Position numbers and translations under genes: made by a program. A stretch of DNA of 64,000 bases from contig WWBZ02000082.1 of assembly GCA_011503125.2 (NCBI GenBank), positions 372,001-436,000 of the forward strand, in the 5' to 3' direction. Positions 36,877 through 46,526 of this stretch are shown here, in pieces. Below the pieces are notes generated by a model that did not search any database, was not told the DNA's origin, and worked only from the letters and a program-made list of their open reading frames with translations. Position 1 is the first letter of the stretch. Each line of letters opens with the position of its first letter. Origin of the DNA: Botryosphaeria dothidea (Eukaryota; Ascomycota; Dothideomycetes; Botryosphaeriales; Botryosphaeriaceae).

Positions 36877-37220
36877 GGTTGCGCAGGTCTCCAAGAAAAA
36901 GGCAGGTGAGCGGCGAGACTGGAGGCGTGAGAAGCGTCAAAAAAGTTATGTCGGCGATTGCACCTGCCTCCGCCGATCACTCACCGCCTGGCTCGTGCGC
37001 TGCAGACGTGCCGGGGTCCGCGCTTTTCCTCTTCTAGACCGACGCCTTCGACGCCCAACTCGACCTCACCTCCAATCTGCTCCAACGTGACTGCTCAACA
37101 CCAGCTGCAACGCTCCATTCGCACGGCATGCGATGAGCTTTTCCCGCCGAGCTACGACACTCCGATTTGCAACTCATCGTGCCGCAGTCAGACAAACATA
37201 GCCTGACGGCCACTGGCACC
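36877..37220. promoter_or_regulatory. Shared divergent promoter, UTP20 and DRN1
   Basis: Only 344 bp separate the two start codons, so the genes probably share a bidirectional promoter. I see no TATA box in the middle. Confidence 0.6.
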
Positions 37221-38969
37221 ATGGCCTCGAAAATGTAAGCTCAAATCTTGCTTTGCACTCCCACCCTTTTCGCATTACGGCTTGCAATCCGTCTCCGGCA
37301 TCACCTTACTCAAAGCCGCACGTAGGAACGTCTAACGGGACACAGCGTGGTCATTGGCGGCGTACATGGCCAGTTTCCAGAGGTATTCAAGAAGGTTGCC
37401 GGTCTGCACGCGAAAAACAATTTCTCATTCGCTGTCGTAGTGGGCGATCTCTTCACCGACCCGCAGGTTGCAACTTCCGAGGATGAAAACAACGAAGCCG
37501 ATTTGATCGCCGGCAAGATCTACATCCCTCTGCCCATCTACTTCGCTCTGGGCTCCAAGTCGCTGCCGGAGAAGATTGTCCAGAAGCTTGATGCTTCCGG
37601 TGGCGAGCTTTGCTCAAACCTCTACTTCCTTGGCAAGCGCAGCACTCTCAAGACTTCTGAAGGAATCCGCATCGTGGCTTTGGGAGGTTCCTTGGACCCG
37701 AACATCGCCGCTGGTGTCTCGAAAGACAAGTATCCACCCTACTATGGAGAAGGTGATGCGAATGCCCTAAAGGGTGCAAACGCCGCCGATATCCTCGTTA
37801 CCAGCGAATGGCCAGCTGAAGTACAGACGGGATCTAAGGTGGAGCTGAAGGCCAATGCAGAAGATAGGCCTTTCGAGAAGAAGTGCATTGCCGATCTCTG
37901 CTCTACTATCAAGCCGCGCTATCACTTTTCCGCCTCTCCAACCGCTTTCTACGAGCGCGAGCCCTTCTTTCACGCACCAAGCGAAGATGCCGGGGATGGC
38001 TACCGCATTACGCGCTTCATCAGCCTTGCGTCACACGGCAACACTAGCAAGGCCAAGTGGATTTATGCCTTCTCCATTGACCCAACGGCCGCTCCTCCGA
38101 TATCCATCCCCCCAGGGACAACAGCTTCGCCCCTCTCATTTGTTGGAAAGAAAAGACCGAGGCCTACTCAAGAGTCTTCGTATCGGTTCGCCACGGATGA
38201 GGGACACCGCAAGCGAGGAAACAAGCGTCAACGCGCTGCACCACCTAAACAAAGCGAGTGCTTCTTCTGCCTTTCTAACCAAAACATCGCCTCTCACATG
38301 GTTACATCCATTGCTGAGGAAGCCTATATCGCTACGGCCAAGGGCCCGCTGACGACTGCAACTACATTCGCTCCTGAGTTGAAGTTCGCTTGCCACATGC
38401 TCATCATTCCCCTGTCCCATTCGCCAACTCTTGCTGCCATTGAGGAAAGCGCCCGCAAGCAGACCTTCGAGGACATGGAGCGTTATCGCAAAGCATTGCA
38501 GAAGTTTGTTGCAGAGACCAGCAAATCCAAACTCGGCGCCGTTACGTGGGAGGTCAGCAGGGTTGACGGTATTCATACGCATTGGCAGTTTCTTCCCGTT
38601 CCTGAAGACCTTGTCAAGCAAGGACTTGTTGAAGCCGCGTTCAAGGTGCAGGCGGAGAACGAAAAATATCCGAAGTTCGAGAAGAAGGACGTGGGAGATG
38701 GATACGCAGAGGGCAACGACTTCTTCAGGCTCAAGATCTGGCGCCCCACTGCGGATGGGTCCGATTCGGAAGGCACGGAAACAAACCTGATCCTGCCGCT
38801 GGATTCATCGTTTCGTTTCGACCTGCAATTCGGACGCCGGGTGTTGGCTAAGCTGTTGGACTTGGAGAACCGGGTGGATTGGCGGGAATGCGCGCAGACG
38901 CACGAGGACGAAGTTGGAGATGCGGAGGCATTCAGGGCGGCGTTTAAGGCGTATGACTTGATGGAGTAG
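37221..38969 (+). CDS. DRN1: CwfJ-domain protein, Drn1/CWF19L1 type
   Basis: Exons 37221..37234 and 37346..38969 give 545 codons. The first exon is only 14 nt (M-A-S-K and two bases of the Ile codon), followed by a 111-nt intron. The N-terminal third is a metallophosphatase-like domain (KIVVIGGVHGQF, VVVGDLF) of the kind that resembles the debranching enzyme Dbr1. Then comes the CwfJ C-terminal domain 1, a HIT-like fold starting at SECFFCLSN and carrying HTHWQFLP, and CwfJ domain 2 to the end (NDFFRLKIWRP, RFDLQFGRRVLAKLLDL). Drn1 helps Dbr1 with intron lariat turnover and associates with late spliceosomes. A basic run KKRPRP lies between the halves. The short relative CWF19 lacks the N-terminal domain seen here, so the Drn1/CWF19L1 branch is preferred. 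Confidence 0.93.
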
Positions 38970-39492
38970 TAGTGCGGGATAGCGTGAGGCGGTGCGGGCT
39001 GCTGGCGCGCTTAACGCGAGCTGGCGTGAGGAAAAAGCAAACACGCCAAAAGCACCTGACGTGGCGTCCCGAGTATGTATACCCAACCCCCACATCAAAT
39101 AGCGTCAATCGATCAATCAGCATCTCGCAACAGTGCACACTTTCTTTTGGTGGCATGCTAGCCGTGAAGATGACGCAGAGTGACGGTGCCGTTGGAAATC
39201 ATCTCTCGGCCGCAGCGAGTCGGCGACAAATATAACTCACGGTATGCTTCCATCATACGACACCACGTTGTCGATGGACCCCTGTGGCACCTGCTCTCGC
39301 AACCAGTTAAATTGCATAGCTCTCTTAAACTCCACTGATTCTTAAGCGTTCTCCCTCGCTTGATATTCGATTCCAACCACCCTTAAAACCTCTGGGCTTG
39401 TCTTCCCAGCCTCAACATCGACCATCGACCCCCCAAATATCAACCAGCGCGCTCGAACAAAATACCATTGTCGTCTATCAAAGACAACCAAA
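38970..39492. other. 0.5 kb gap between DRN1 and a Cys-rich gene
   Basis: Holds the DRN1 3' end and the promoter and leader of the next gene. C/A-rich leader sequence lies at 39390-39490. No gene seen. Confidence 0.5.
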
Positions 39493-40242
39493 ATGTGCAC
39501 CTCTCCGACCACCATCTACAGCTGCGGCCACACCAAGCCGGACCACATCATCGAGTTCTGCTACACCGACTATGAGGACGACTGCGGCCAAGTGCATCCG
39601 CGCTTCGAGCGCCTCGCGCGCAAATGCCCCGGATGTACACGCAGGGAGTTCAGCGAGCTCGAACGCCGGACGGGCATCCCCGCACATGGCCCGCACGACG
39701 AGGATGCGGCGGCGGCGTCATCATCACCTAGGTCGACGTCACCGGCGCTGTCCCGCTCATCTTCCTCCACCTCGCCGTCTTCTTCTCCCAAGGGTGAGCT
39801 CATTTTCACACCTGCTACTTCGCGGTCATGTGAGTCAGCAGCTAAAGTTGATTACCAGCACCGCGTCGTCCCCGCCACTTTTAAGGAGAGCGTCGCAGTA
39901 CCGCCGCAGCTAAAATGCTCGCCGGCTGAGTTCTGGCTTTGCGAGTGCTGGGATCAGTCGAGCAGGGGTGTAGCTCAGGCGCTGTTGAAACAACAAGATA
40001 CCGATGGCCGAGAAGAGCTGCTACAACTCTCCTCCCCTATTCCAGCAAAAGACTCGCAGAGTTGCACGATTGATGCCCTTTTGGCGGAGAATAGGAGACT
40101 GGCACTGAAAGTCATGCTCCAGACACGCATCATGACAACGGAACTGACGGCGAGCGAGTTGCGGAGGACGAATGACATGCTCGCGCAAGAAGCAAGGGAA
40201 AATGAGGCGAGGTTGGGCGAGCTGGTGGGAAGAAAGGGTTAG
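39493..40242 (+). CDS. Small Cys-rich protein A, unknown function
   Basis: Intronless, 249 codons. I do not recognise a named family. The first 48 residues form a compact Cys/His module: C2, C11, H13, C23, C31, H35, C45, C48, with Y9 and G12 fixed. Such spacing suggests metal binding. Residues about 72-100 are a Ser/Thr/Pro-rich acidic linker. A second short Cys cluster (C-x2-D type, FWLCECWDQ) lies near residue 150, and the last 60 residues (ENRRLALKVMLQTR onwards) look like a coiled coil. There is no signal peptide or membrane segment. The same N-terminal spacing occurs in the convergent neighbour at 40427-41011. The ATG has an A at -3 and the module begins at it, which supports the start. 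Confidence 0.75.
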   Translation: MCTSPTTIYSCGHTKPDHIIEFCYTDYEDDCGQVHPRFERLARKCPGCTRREFSELERRTGIPAHGPHDEDAAAASSSPRSTSPALSRSSSSTSPSSSPKGELIFTPATSRSCESAAKVDYQHRVVPATFKESVAVPPQLKCSPAEFWLCECWDQSSRGVAQALLKQQDTDGREELLQLSSPIPAKDSQSCTIDALLAENRRLALKVMLQTRIMTTELTASELRRTNDMLAQEARENEARLGELVGRKG

Positions 40243-40426
40243 AGGCAGGGGAAATTGGAGGTGTAAGGAGGCACAGAATTTGGGTTGACATAGCGTGTTT
40301 GTGGGGCTGGAAGGGCTGGATAAGATACCTGATCGCCACCGTGCGGCGTGGCGTTATGGGAAGCATTTTATGGAGTTCTGAGTTGTGTTTATCACGCACA
40401 ATTATTGCATTTTTGATAAATGAACG

Positions 40427-41011
40427 CTATTGACTTGTCTCATCGTCTAGCACGCTAACAACATCTCCTGTGTCGCTGTCAATTTCGACCCAACCTAGGC
40501 GCATGTCCTCTTCGCCGAGCAGTTGGAGATCTGATGATGTACTTGAACTCTCTCGCCGAGACTTTCCCTCATCTATCTCGGATCCAGAAGGCGACCCGTC
40601 TTCTCTTGGCTCCAAGAGCAGTATTCTGATGGTCCGACCAACTATAGTCTTCCGTTCCCACACGGAGACCACTCTCATTCGGTTGAGCGACATCGTTTGA
40701 GAGTCCTCTGAAGAGAACTTCGATCCTATGCCGACATTTTCTGATTCTTGATGGCCATCCTTCGGAAGCTGTTGGCACGTTTCCGCGATGTCCTCTCCCG
40801 TTGCAGTTGAGCCAGCCATCTCCGCAAGCTTGAGCATGCGTAAAATGGAGCTCTCGCATTGCGGGTAGAAGATACAGTTCTGGCCAACTTCGACAACCTC
40901 GTCATGGACTCCGTCGCAGTTTATGCCGATCGCGATGTTTAAACAAAGTGTAATCTGCGGGTCACGGTTGGCACAACCGCAGGCGTAGACTTTTTTGAAA
41001 CTTTGGCACAT
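40427..41011 (-). CDS. Small Cys-rich protein B, unknown function
   Basis: Intronless, 194 codons from the chosen ATG. No named family recognised. Residues 1-52 repeat the module of the convergent neighbour: C2, Y9, C11, G12, C13, C23, C32, V35-H36, C46, C52. The middle is acidic and Ser-rich; residues about 100-135 (RMRVVSVWERKTIVGRT) look folded and are followed by an acidic tail. The frame is open for another 57 codons upstream, including an ATG at 41179 and a hydrophobic segment (IYCIVLLAF, then GLVLLLI). I chose the internal ATG because the shared module starts with Met-Cys in both genes. The stop is 184 bp from the stop of protein A. Confidence 0.7.
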   Translation of the reverse strand: MCQSFKKVYACGCANRDPQITLCLNIAIGINCDGVHDEVVEVGQNCIFYPQCESSILRMLKLAEMAGSTATGEDIAETCQQLPKDGHQESENVGIGSKFSSEDSQTMSLNRMRVVSVWERKTIVGRTIRILLLEPREDGSPSGSEIDEGKSRRESSSTSSDLQLLGEEDMRLGWVEIDSDTGDVVSVLDDETSQ

Positions 41012-42080
41012 TTCGATAAGGAGAAGCACTAGGCCAGGACAAGAAGAGAAGGCCAAAAGGACGATGCAGTAGATTGACCAGCTCCGCTTTAGAGTCCTGA
41101 TAATGTTCATGTTTCGTTTGCATACCAGCGCGAGACACCTGTCCTGCCGCTGAATGGTGCCAACGCAGAATATCGTCATCACTTGACAACTGGAGCCCAG
41201 AGCTCGAAGTATAATTGGTATTCTAGGATTAGATAGCTGAGTGCTTATACGTTTGATGCCGAAGCGTCCAGTCCCCTTCTTCTATACCTCGTCAGCACGC
41301 ATAAACATACAAGCACTCAGGACCAGGTAATTTGATTGCAGCCACGTAGTCCCACAGAGTGCGACCGTTGAAAAGTTGACTGGAAGTTACACAGAACAAG
41401 CACGGCCTTACTGAGATCCGCGGTATCTTCCTGCTTAGCCAGACAACGGAAACGGTTGGGCGTCACGAAAGCCAGAAGACATCGGAGAGTTCTTCATTTC
41501 GTGAGCTCTGTCACATGGACTATCAGCGGAAGCCCGGAGACGGAGGCGACAGTCCTTGGAATGTGAGATTATGGCCGGATGATCCTAAACACGAGCTAAG
41601 CTTCTGCGAGAAGTGCTGCTTGTGTGTCCGTAAAACTTGCTGGGCATGGTGGTGTTGCTATATCTAAAAATGGGAGCGGCAACACGATAATGTTGTTTGC
41701 CAGTTGATTTACTAGTATCTGGGATTTCTACATATCTAAAGCTTGGATCAACCAGGACAGGATCTGATGCTGTTCGCCATACTGCGTTAGAGAACCGTCG
41801 ATGCGGGCAAATAAAGTGTAGAGGTCTTCGGGCATGCCACAGAACGACAATGGGAAGTGGATCTTCTTGACAAAGATGAGGCAGTGCGGCTGTGAGGTGC
41901 GAAAACGCAACTGGGCGTGTTCGGCGATGATTTTATGGATGAAGACGATGGTGTTGAAACGCTCTCGGAGGGCAATGACGTGTGAGCCAGAAATCGGGCC
42001 GAAGCGCGGGCATGGCCGACCTGCGGGTGCAACGCAATTGCGGCTGACTCAAAAATTATATTCTAGATGCACTCAACCAC
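41012..42080. promoter_or_regulatory. 1.1 kb divergent region, Cys-rich B and SUA5
   Basis: Contains the promoters of both neighbours. Apart from the in-frame upstream extension of Cys-rich protein B (41012-41182) I see no coding sequence. Confidence 0.45.
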
Positions 42081-43646
42081 ATGCCCACTCTTCCCAATGC
42101 CTGCATCACCAGGTCCGCAACGTCTCTCGCACTTCGATCCCGCAGCTCGGTGTCCCTGCGCACTGTCGCCGCAATTTTCCCACGCCAACACGCCACCATG
42201 AGCGCCGCACACGAGGTCGCCGCCAACGGGCACGCGACGCCCTCCACCAACTCCACCACCGCCGTACCCCGCGAGACCCGCATTCTGCCCGTAGATGCCT
42301 CCAACCTCGGCAAGATCACACTCTCCCGTTCTAGTCCGGATGCCCTTCTCGAGGATTGGGACATCTCATGGGCAGAGAGCGGTGCCGACATCGCAAACCT
42401 CCGGCAAGCCGCTCGCGAACTCCAAGAAGGCACCCTCCCCGTCGCCTTCCCCACGGAGACCGTATACGGCCTCGGTGCCGATGCTACAAGTAGCTCTGCC
42501 GTCCGTGGCATCTACATCGCGAAACAACGGCCCTCCGACAACCCTCTCATCGTCCATGTCGCATCTCTATCCCAACTCGGCCGCCTGCTCCAATCCCCCA
42601 CCTCCACCGAGCCCTCCCCCTCCAGCCCAGCGGACCTGATCCCACCGATCTACCACCCGCTCATCCGACGCTTCTGGCCTGGCCCCCTCACCATCATTCT
42701 CCCGCTTCCCACGCCCTCCCCGCTCGCGCCGGAAGTCACGGCCGGCCTCTCGACCTTCGGCGCGCGCATGCCCGGCTCCCTCATCGCGCTCCTCCTCATC
42801 CGCCTCGCCGACCGCCCCGTCGCCGGGCCCTCGGCCAACGCGAGCACCAAGCCCAGCCCCACGGCCGCCGAGCACGTCGCGCACGACCTGGCCGGCCGCA
42901 TCACCACCATCCTCGACGGCGGGCCCTGCGACGTCGGCGTCGAGAGCACCGTCGTCGACGGCGTCAGCGGCGACACGCCCGTCATCCTGCGGCCCGGCGG
43001 CGTGAGCATCGACGAGCTGCGGCAGTGCCCGGGCTGGGAGAACGTGGGCGTCGCGTACAAGGACAAGGCGGAGATGGGCAAGGAGAAGGAGGGCAAGCGC
43101 GAGGCGCCCAGGGCGCCGGGCATGAAGTACAGACACTACTCGCCGAGGGCGCGCGTCGTGCTGTTCGAGGCGGGGACCGGCGTGCCCAGCACGGCCGCGG
43201 TCGAGGGGGTGAGGAAAGTCGGCACCATCCGGACGAAGAAGTGGCGCCGGGGTTGCGGCCTGCCCGTCACGGCGGAATCACTGAACGGCGATGGGCCAGA
43301 AGAGCGGCAGGGGAGCGCGGCACCGCCGGTGACGAACGGTGCGCCAGCGTCGCGGCAGAATGCTCAGGGTTTCTCGAAGATGCTCGAGACGCTGACGGTC
43401 CGGCCGACGCCCAAACCGCAATGTCTGGTTTTGGCGGACGATGCGGGCCAGGAGATCTGGGAGGTCAACTTGGGCGCCGAGACAAAGGATATCGCACGCG
43501 GTCTCTTCTCGGCGCTGCGCGAGCTCGATAGGAAAGACGTGGATGTCATCCTCGTCGAGGGCATTGACGAGCGGGAAGGCGATGTGGCGGCCGCTGTCAT
43601 GAATCGGCTGCGGAAAGCGGCAGAGGTGGAGGTAAAAGGTTCGTGA
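42081..43646 (+). CDS. SUA5: SUA5, threonylcarbamoyl-AMP synthase
   Basis: Intronless, 521 codons. Sua5 makes threonylcarbamoyl-adenylate from Thr, bicarbonate and ATP, the first step of the t6A modification of ANN-decoding tRNAs. The YrdC domain spans roughly residues 100-340. Its marks are PTETVYGLGADA, the KQRPSDNPL motif (K148-R150), PSANAS, and ESTVVDG near residue 295. The fungal/archaeal Sua5 C-terminal domain follows, joined by the APGMKYRHYSP linker. Residues 1-39 are rich in Arg, Ser and Ala without acidic residues and look like a mitochondrial presequence. A second ATG at 42198 (Met40) has the context CGCCACCATGA, better than the first, so cytosolic and mitochondrial forms could arise from one mRNA. 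Third codon positions are strongly C/G-biased in the YrdC region. Confidence 0.95.
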   Translation: MPTLPNACITRSATSLALRSRSSVSLRTVAAIFPRQHATMSAAHEVAANGHATPSTNSTTAVPRETRILPVDASNLGKITLSRSSPDALLEDWDISWAESGADIANLRQAARELQEGTLPVAFPTETVYGLGADATSSSAVRGIYIAKQRPSDNPLIVHVASLSQLGRLLQSPTSTEPSPSSPADLIPPIYHPLIRRFWPGPLTIILPLPTPSPLAPEVTAGLSTFGARMPGSLIALLLIRLADRPVAGPSANASTKPSPTAAEHVAHDLAGRITTILDGGPCDVGVESTVVDGVSGDTPVILRPGGVSIDELRQCPGWENVGVAYKDKAEMGKEKEGKREAPRAPGMKYRHYSPRARVVLFEAGTGVPSTAAVEGVRKVGTIRTKKWRRGCGLPVTAESLNGDGPEERQGSAAPPVTNGAPASRQNAQGFSKMLETLTVRPTPKPQCLVLADDAGQEIWEVNLGAETKDIARGLFSALRELDRKDVDVILVEGIDEREGDVAAAVMNRLRKAAEVEVKGS

Positions 43647-44688
43647 ATTCTTGCTCAAACTTATTTATGAGAAGAGGGTATATCGGTGTCATGTTTGTAG
43701 ATCAGGAGAAGATACTTGCTTCGAGGGCGGAAAGCCTATCTGGTTGGATAGAAAATAGATGGCGATTGGAGAAAAAACATACCAATCACGGTAGGGAAAA
43801 AATGAATTTATGATCGTTAGTAAGACAATTGCAGTGCCATATTCGCAGGCTTTTGGTTCCATGCCGATGTCGAATAATGATGTTCCCTCTAATGATCCGC
43901 CACTGATGCGTTATAAACAAGCTTCTAGGCGCAAGGATATTTTGTTCTGTGGAGCTACTCCAGATTTGCAAGAATGGTCCAGCTGGCAGAGCCCGCTCGC
44001 CTTTGATGGTTCCGCCGATGAGATACGGTTGACAATCAGAATAACTTTTTCCCTATTTCCACAGGATGGAGAAAGAATGTCCCCCAGATCCCGGTTCCAT
44101 AAGCTATAAGGGTATAGAGCAGCGCAAGACGACGTGCTGTAGTATCTCCTGCGAGCAAGACCCTTTATCCTTCCCTGTCCCATTGAACTTTCCAACCAGA
44201 TGATTCTTGATCCTTTCCTAAAGTGCGTATTTCATAGCCATGTAAGCAATCCTGAATTCCCCCACCGATGCTGAATTGTTGCGAAGATTCGGCCAAGTGC
44301 AGAGCACTGACTGTCCTGAGACTTTCCGGTCAGCTTGCTGCTGGCCTCCAGATCCGACGCTCAAAGTCGACTGTCTTACGACCGAAGAGATTCCACTGTG
44401 TCTTGAAACACGGGGATGGCGATTCCTGCCCCATTTCCCTTTCGTGCCGTAGCAGCGGCGAATGCTTGCTTTCCCCCCGCTGACGCTCGCTGTGTCCCTT
44501 ACTTGTTTTATCCTAACTGCAGTACTTCTTCTGCCCATTCGAAAGGTGAGAGAGAATGCTTCTCCTTTCGTCTCCTTTGAGAGGCGGGTTGATCCATTTC
44601 CGCGAGGGCATTAGGATGGGCACGAGAAGGAATCCTTCCTTAAATTCAGCAATGCCAGCAGTCCAGGGCCTTCGGACAGGCATTTAGC
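43647..44688. other. 1 kb convergent gap between SUA5 and a Zn2Cys6 gene
   Basis: Both neighbours end into this stretch. Only short frames of up to 106 codons occur, with no motif. I see nothing else in it. Confidence 0.5.
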
Positions 44689-46526
44689 TCAAACAACGCC
44701 TGGCTTGCCGATGTTGCTGTCATCAGAAACGTATTCCAGTGGCCAATGAAGATAGTCTCTCCATTCCGGTTCGATCTGTTCGGCAATGGCATGGACGCAG
44801 CGCTGTCCGCGATCGCCAAGCCACCAGAAGTTCGCGTGGTTGTGGAAGATGATGCACCAGTGTGCCAAAAAGATGAGAGCTGCTGGGTGTCTCTGACGGA
44901 TAAGGAAGATGAACTCGGGAGTCACGCGGATCGGCCAAATGAGGAGGAGGCCGGGTTCACGATCCGGAGGCTGGACCATGATTTGACGGAAACAGTTGCT
45001 CAAGCTGGCAACGGACTGTAGCAGTGTTTTTTGGATGGCAGGGTCGAAGGTGTCGTTCAATGCGATGCTCTTGAGCGTGTCGAAGTGATCTTGTATGCCA
45101 AACTCATCTAACGGAAGCAGGTCCGTTGACTCGAACGGGATGAACGGACCTAATCTCTCCGGAACAAGCATGGCTGAGACAGGACCTTGCATAACCCATA
45201 CATAAGAAGTTTTCAAGATCTCGTTGACGCCTCGCATCAGCATGAAAACCTCGCAAGTGTCGTCGATGGGATCAGGTTGGCGGGGATCCGATGGAAAAGG
45301 CAATGCAGCACATCGCAGCATAGTGGTTAGGCTGGACAGGGTATACAGCTCATCGCAATTCTCAGGCGTAATGGTCGGCAGTGTTAAGCGGAATCCACTG
45401 ATGGCCCTGTTCTGGTGGTTGGTGGAAATAACCAGCCACTTGGCGCGTTGATCCACGTAGAGATGTGCAAGGTGCAGGGCAGCCACGCCAAGGATGCCGT
45501 GCATGACTGCTTTGCTTGTATAGCCGACACGCGGGTATGTGATCTGGTAGCATCGTCGTATGCTGTCCATTTCCGACATACTCAGCGCGGTGTAGGTCGA
45601 AAAATGGTGGAGTAATTGTAGATCACGTTGCCAGTCCATTACGGCTACATTGTCAGTGAAGCGCCCCATGATATCCCGCTCGTGAATGGCCCGTGACAGC
45701 ATGTTGAATGGATTCTGGTCCGCTGCTGGTTGCTGGCTCGCCGGCCACGTGAGGACTTGGTCATTCTTGCTGGATTCCGACGATTGTGATTTGCTGCTTG
45801 ACGGTATAGACTTTAATCGCTCCCGCTCAGATTGCTGCCATGACGTCAGTGACTTTGCTCTTCGGCACTTTACTTTATCTGCGCTCGACACCTGTTTGAC
45901 TTTGACGGTGGTGGTCAATGAGGCTCGTCTCGTCGGGTGCGAATACGAGAGGCGGACATAAACGGTTATTTCCGCGACCAGGGAAACCCCTCTTGAAGAT
46001 ATTGATGGTGGGAGAAAGTCAAAAGTCAAGAGTGCCGCCAGAGCGCCCTGGAGGCTGAAAGGATGGCTGAAACGGCCCAGGGTGAAGAGAAATGGCTAGA
46101 TAAGAGCAGAGATACTCACGCTCGAAAAGACTATGCTCTGAGGCGTGACGTTCGTGGGGCTGTCGCCGGAGGCATGAGAGGCAGACGATGAGGCCTGCTG
46201 CGGTACAGGCGGCTGGGGAGCCTCTTGCGAAGTGAGACTGCACTCTACGCCATGTCTGGCGCAGTGGTTGCAAGGGCGCTGCTCATCGCACTACAAGCAC
46301 ACGGGGATATCAGCGCCAGCTCCAGGGCGTCTGCTTGAAGATCGTACGACGCCGCAGAGGGAGGACAGCAACAACACCAACCTTTACTCGCCGCCTCTTG
46401 CACTGGACACACCCGTTTCGGCTCTTCTTGTGGCCTGCTCTCGAGCGTCAACGCGTCACGCGAAAATCAAAAGGCGCCGTGAACAGCGGCGGCCGCCACC
46501 CTTTTCCCCCTACCTAAGCGAGGCAT
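44689..46526 (-). CDS. Zn(II)2Cys6 regulator, Upc2-like
   Basis: Exons 46526..46514, 46434..46382, 46290..46120, and a last exon ending at 44689 that starts at 45891 or 45834; both keep the frame, giving 479 or 460 codons. The N-terminus reads M-P-R-L then GHKKSRNGCVQCKRRRVK, and CDEQRPCNHCARHGVEC from the next exon. Together these form a complete zinc cluster with all six Cys, split over the first three exons. The long exon holds the Upc2-type regulatory fold (HHFSTYTALSM, VMHGILGVAALHLAHL, and a C-terminal WPLEYV). Upc2 relatives control sterol or secondary metabolism genes in the nucleus; the target here is unknown. The first exon is 13 nt. Introns are 79, 91 and 228 or 285 nt, the last unusually long for this window, so an extra small exon in it is possible. 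Confidence 0.85.

Noticed and set aside
42567..43136. 189-codon minus-strand frame within SUA5
   Set aside because: Antisense shadow of GC-biased SUA5 codons, which encode the conserved YrdC motifs on the other strand.
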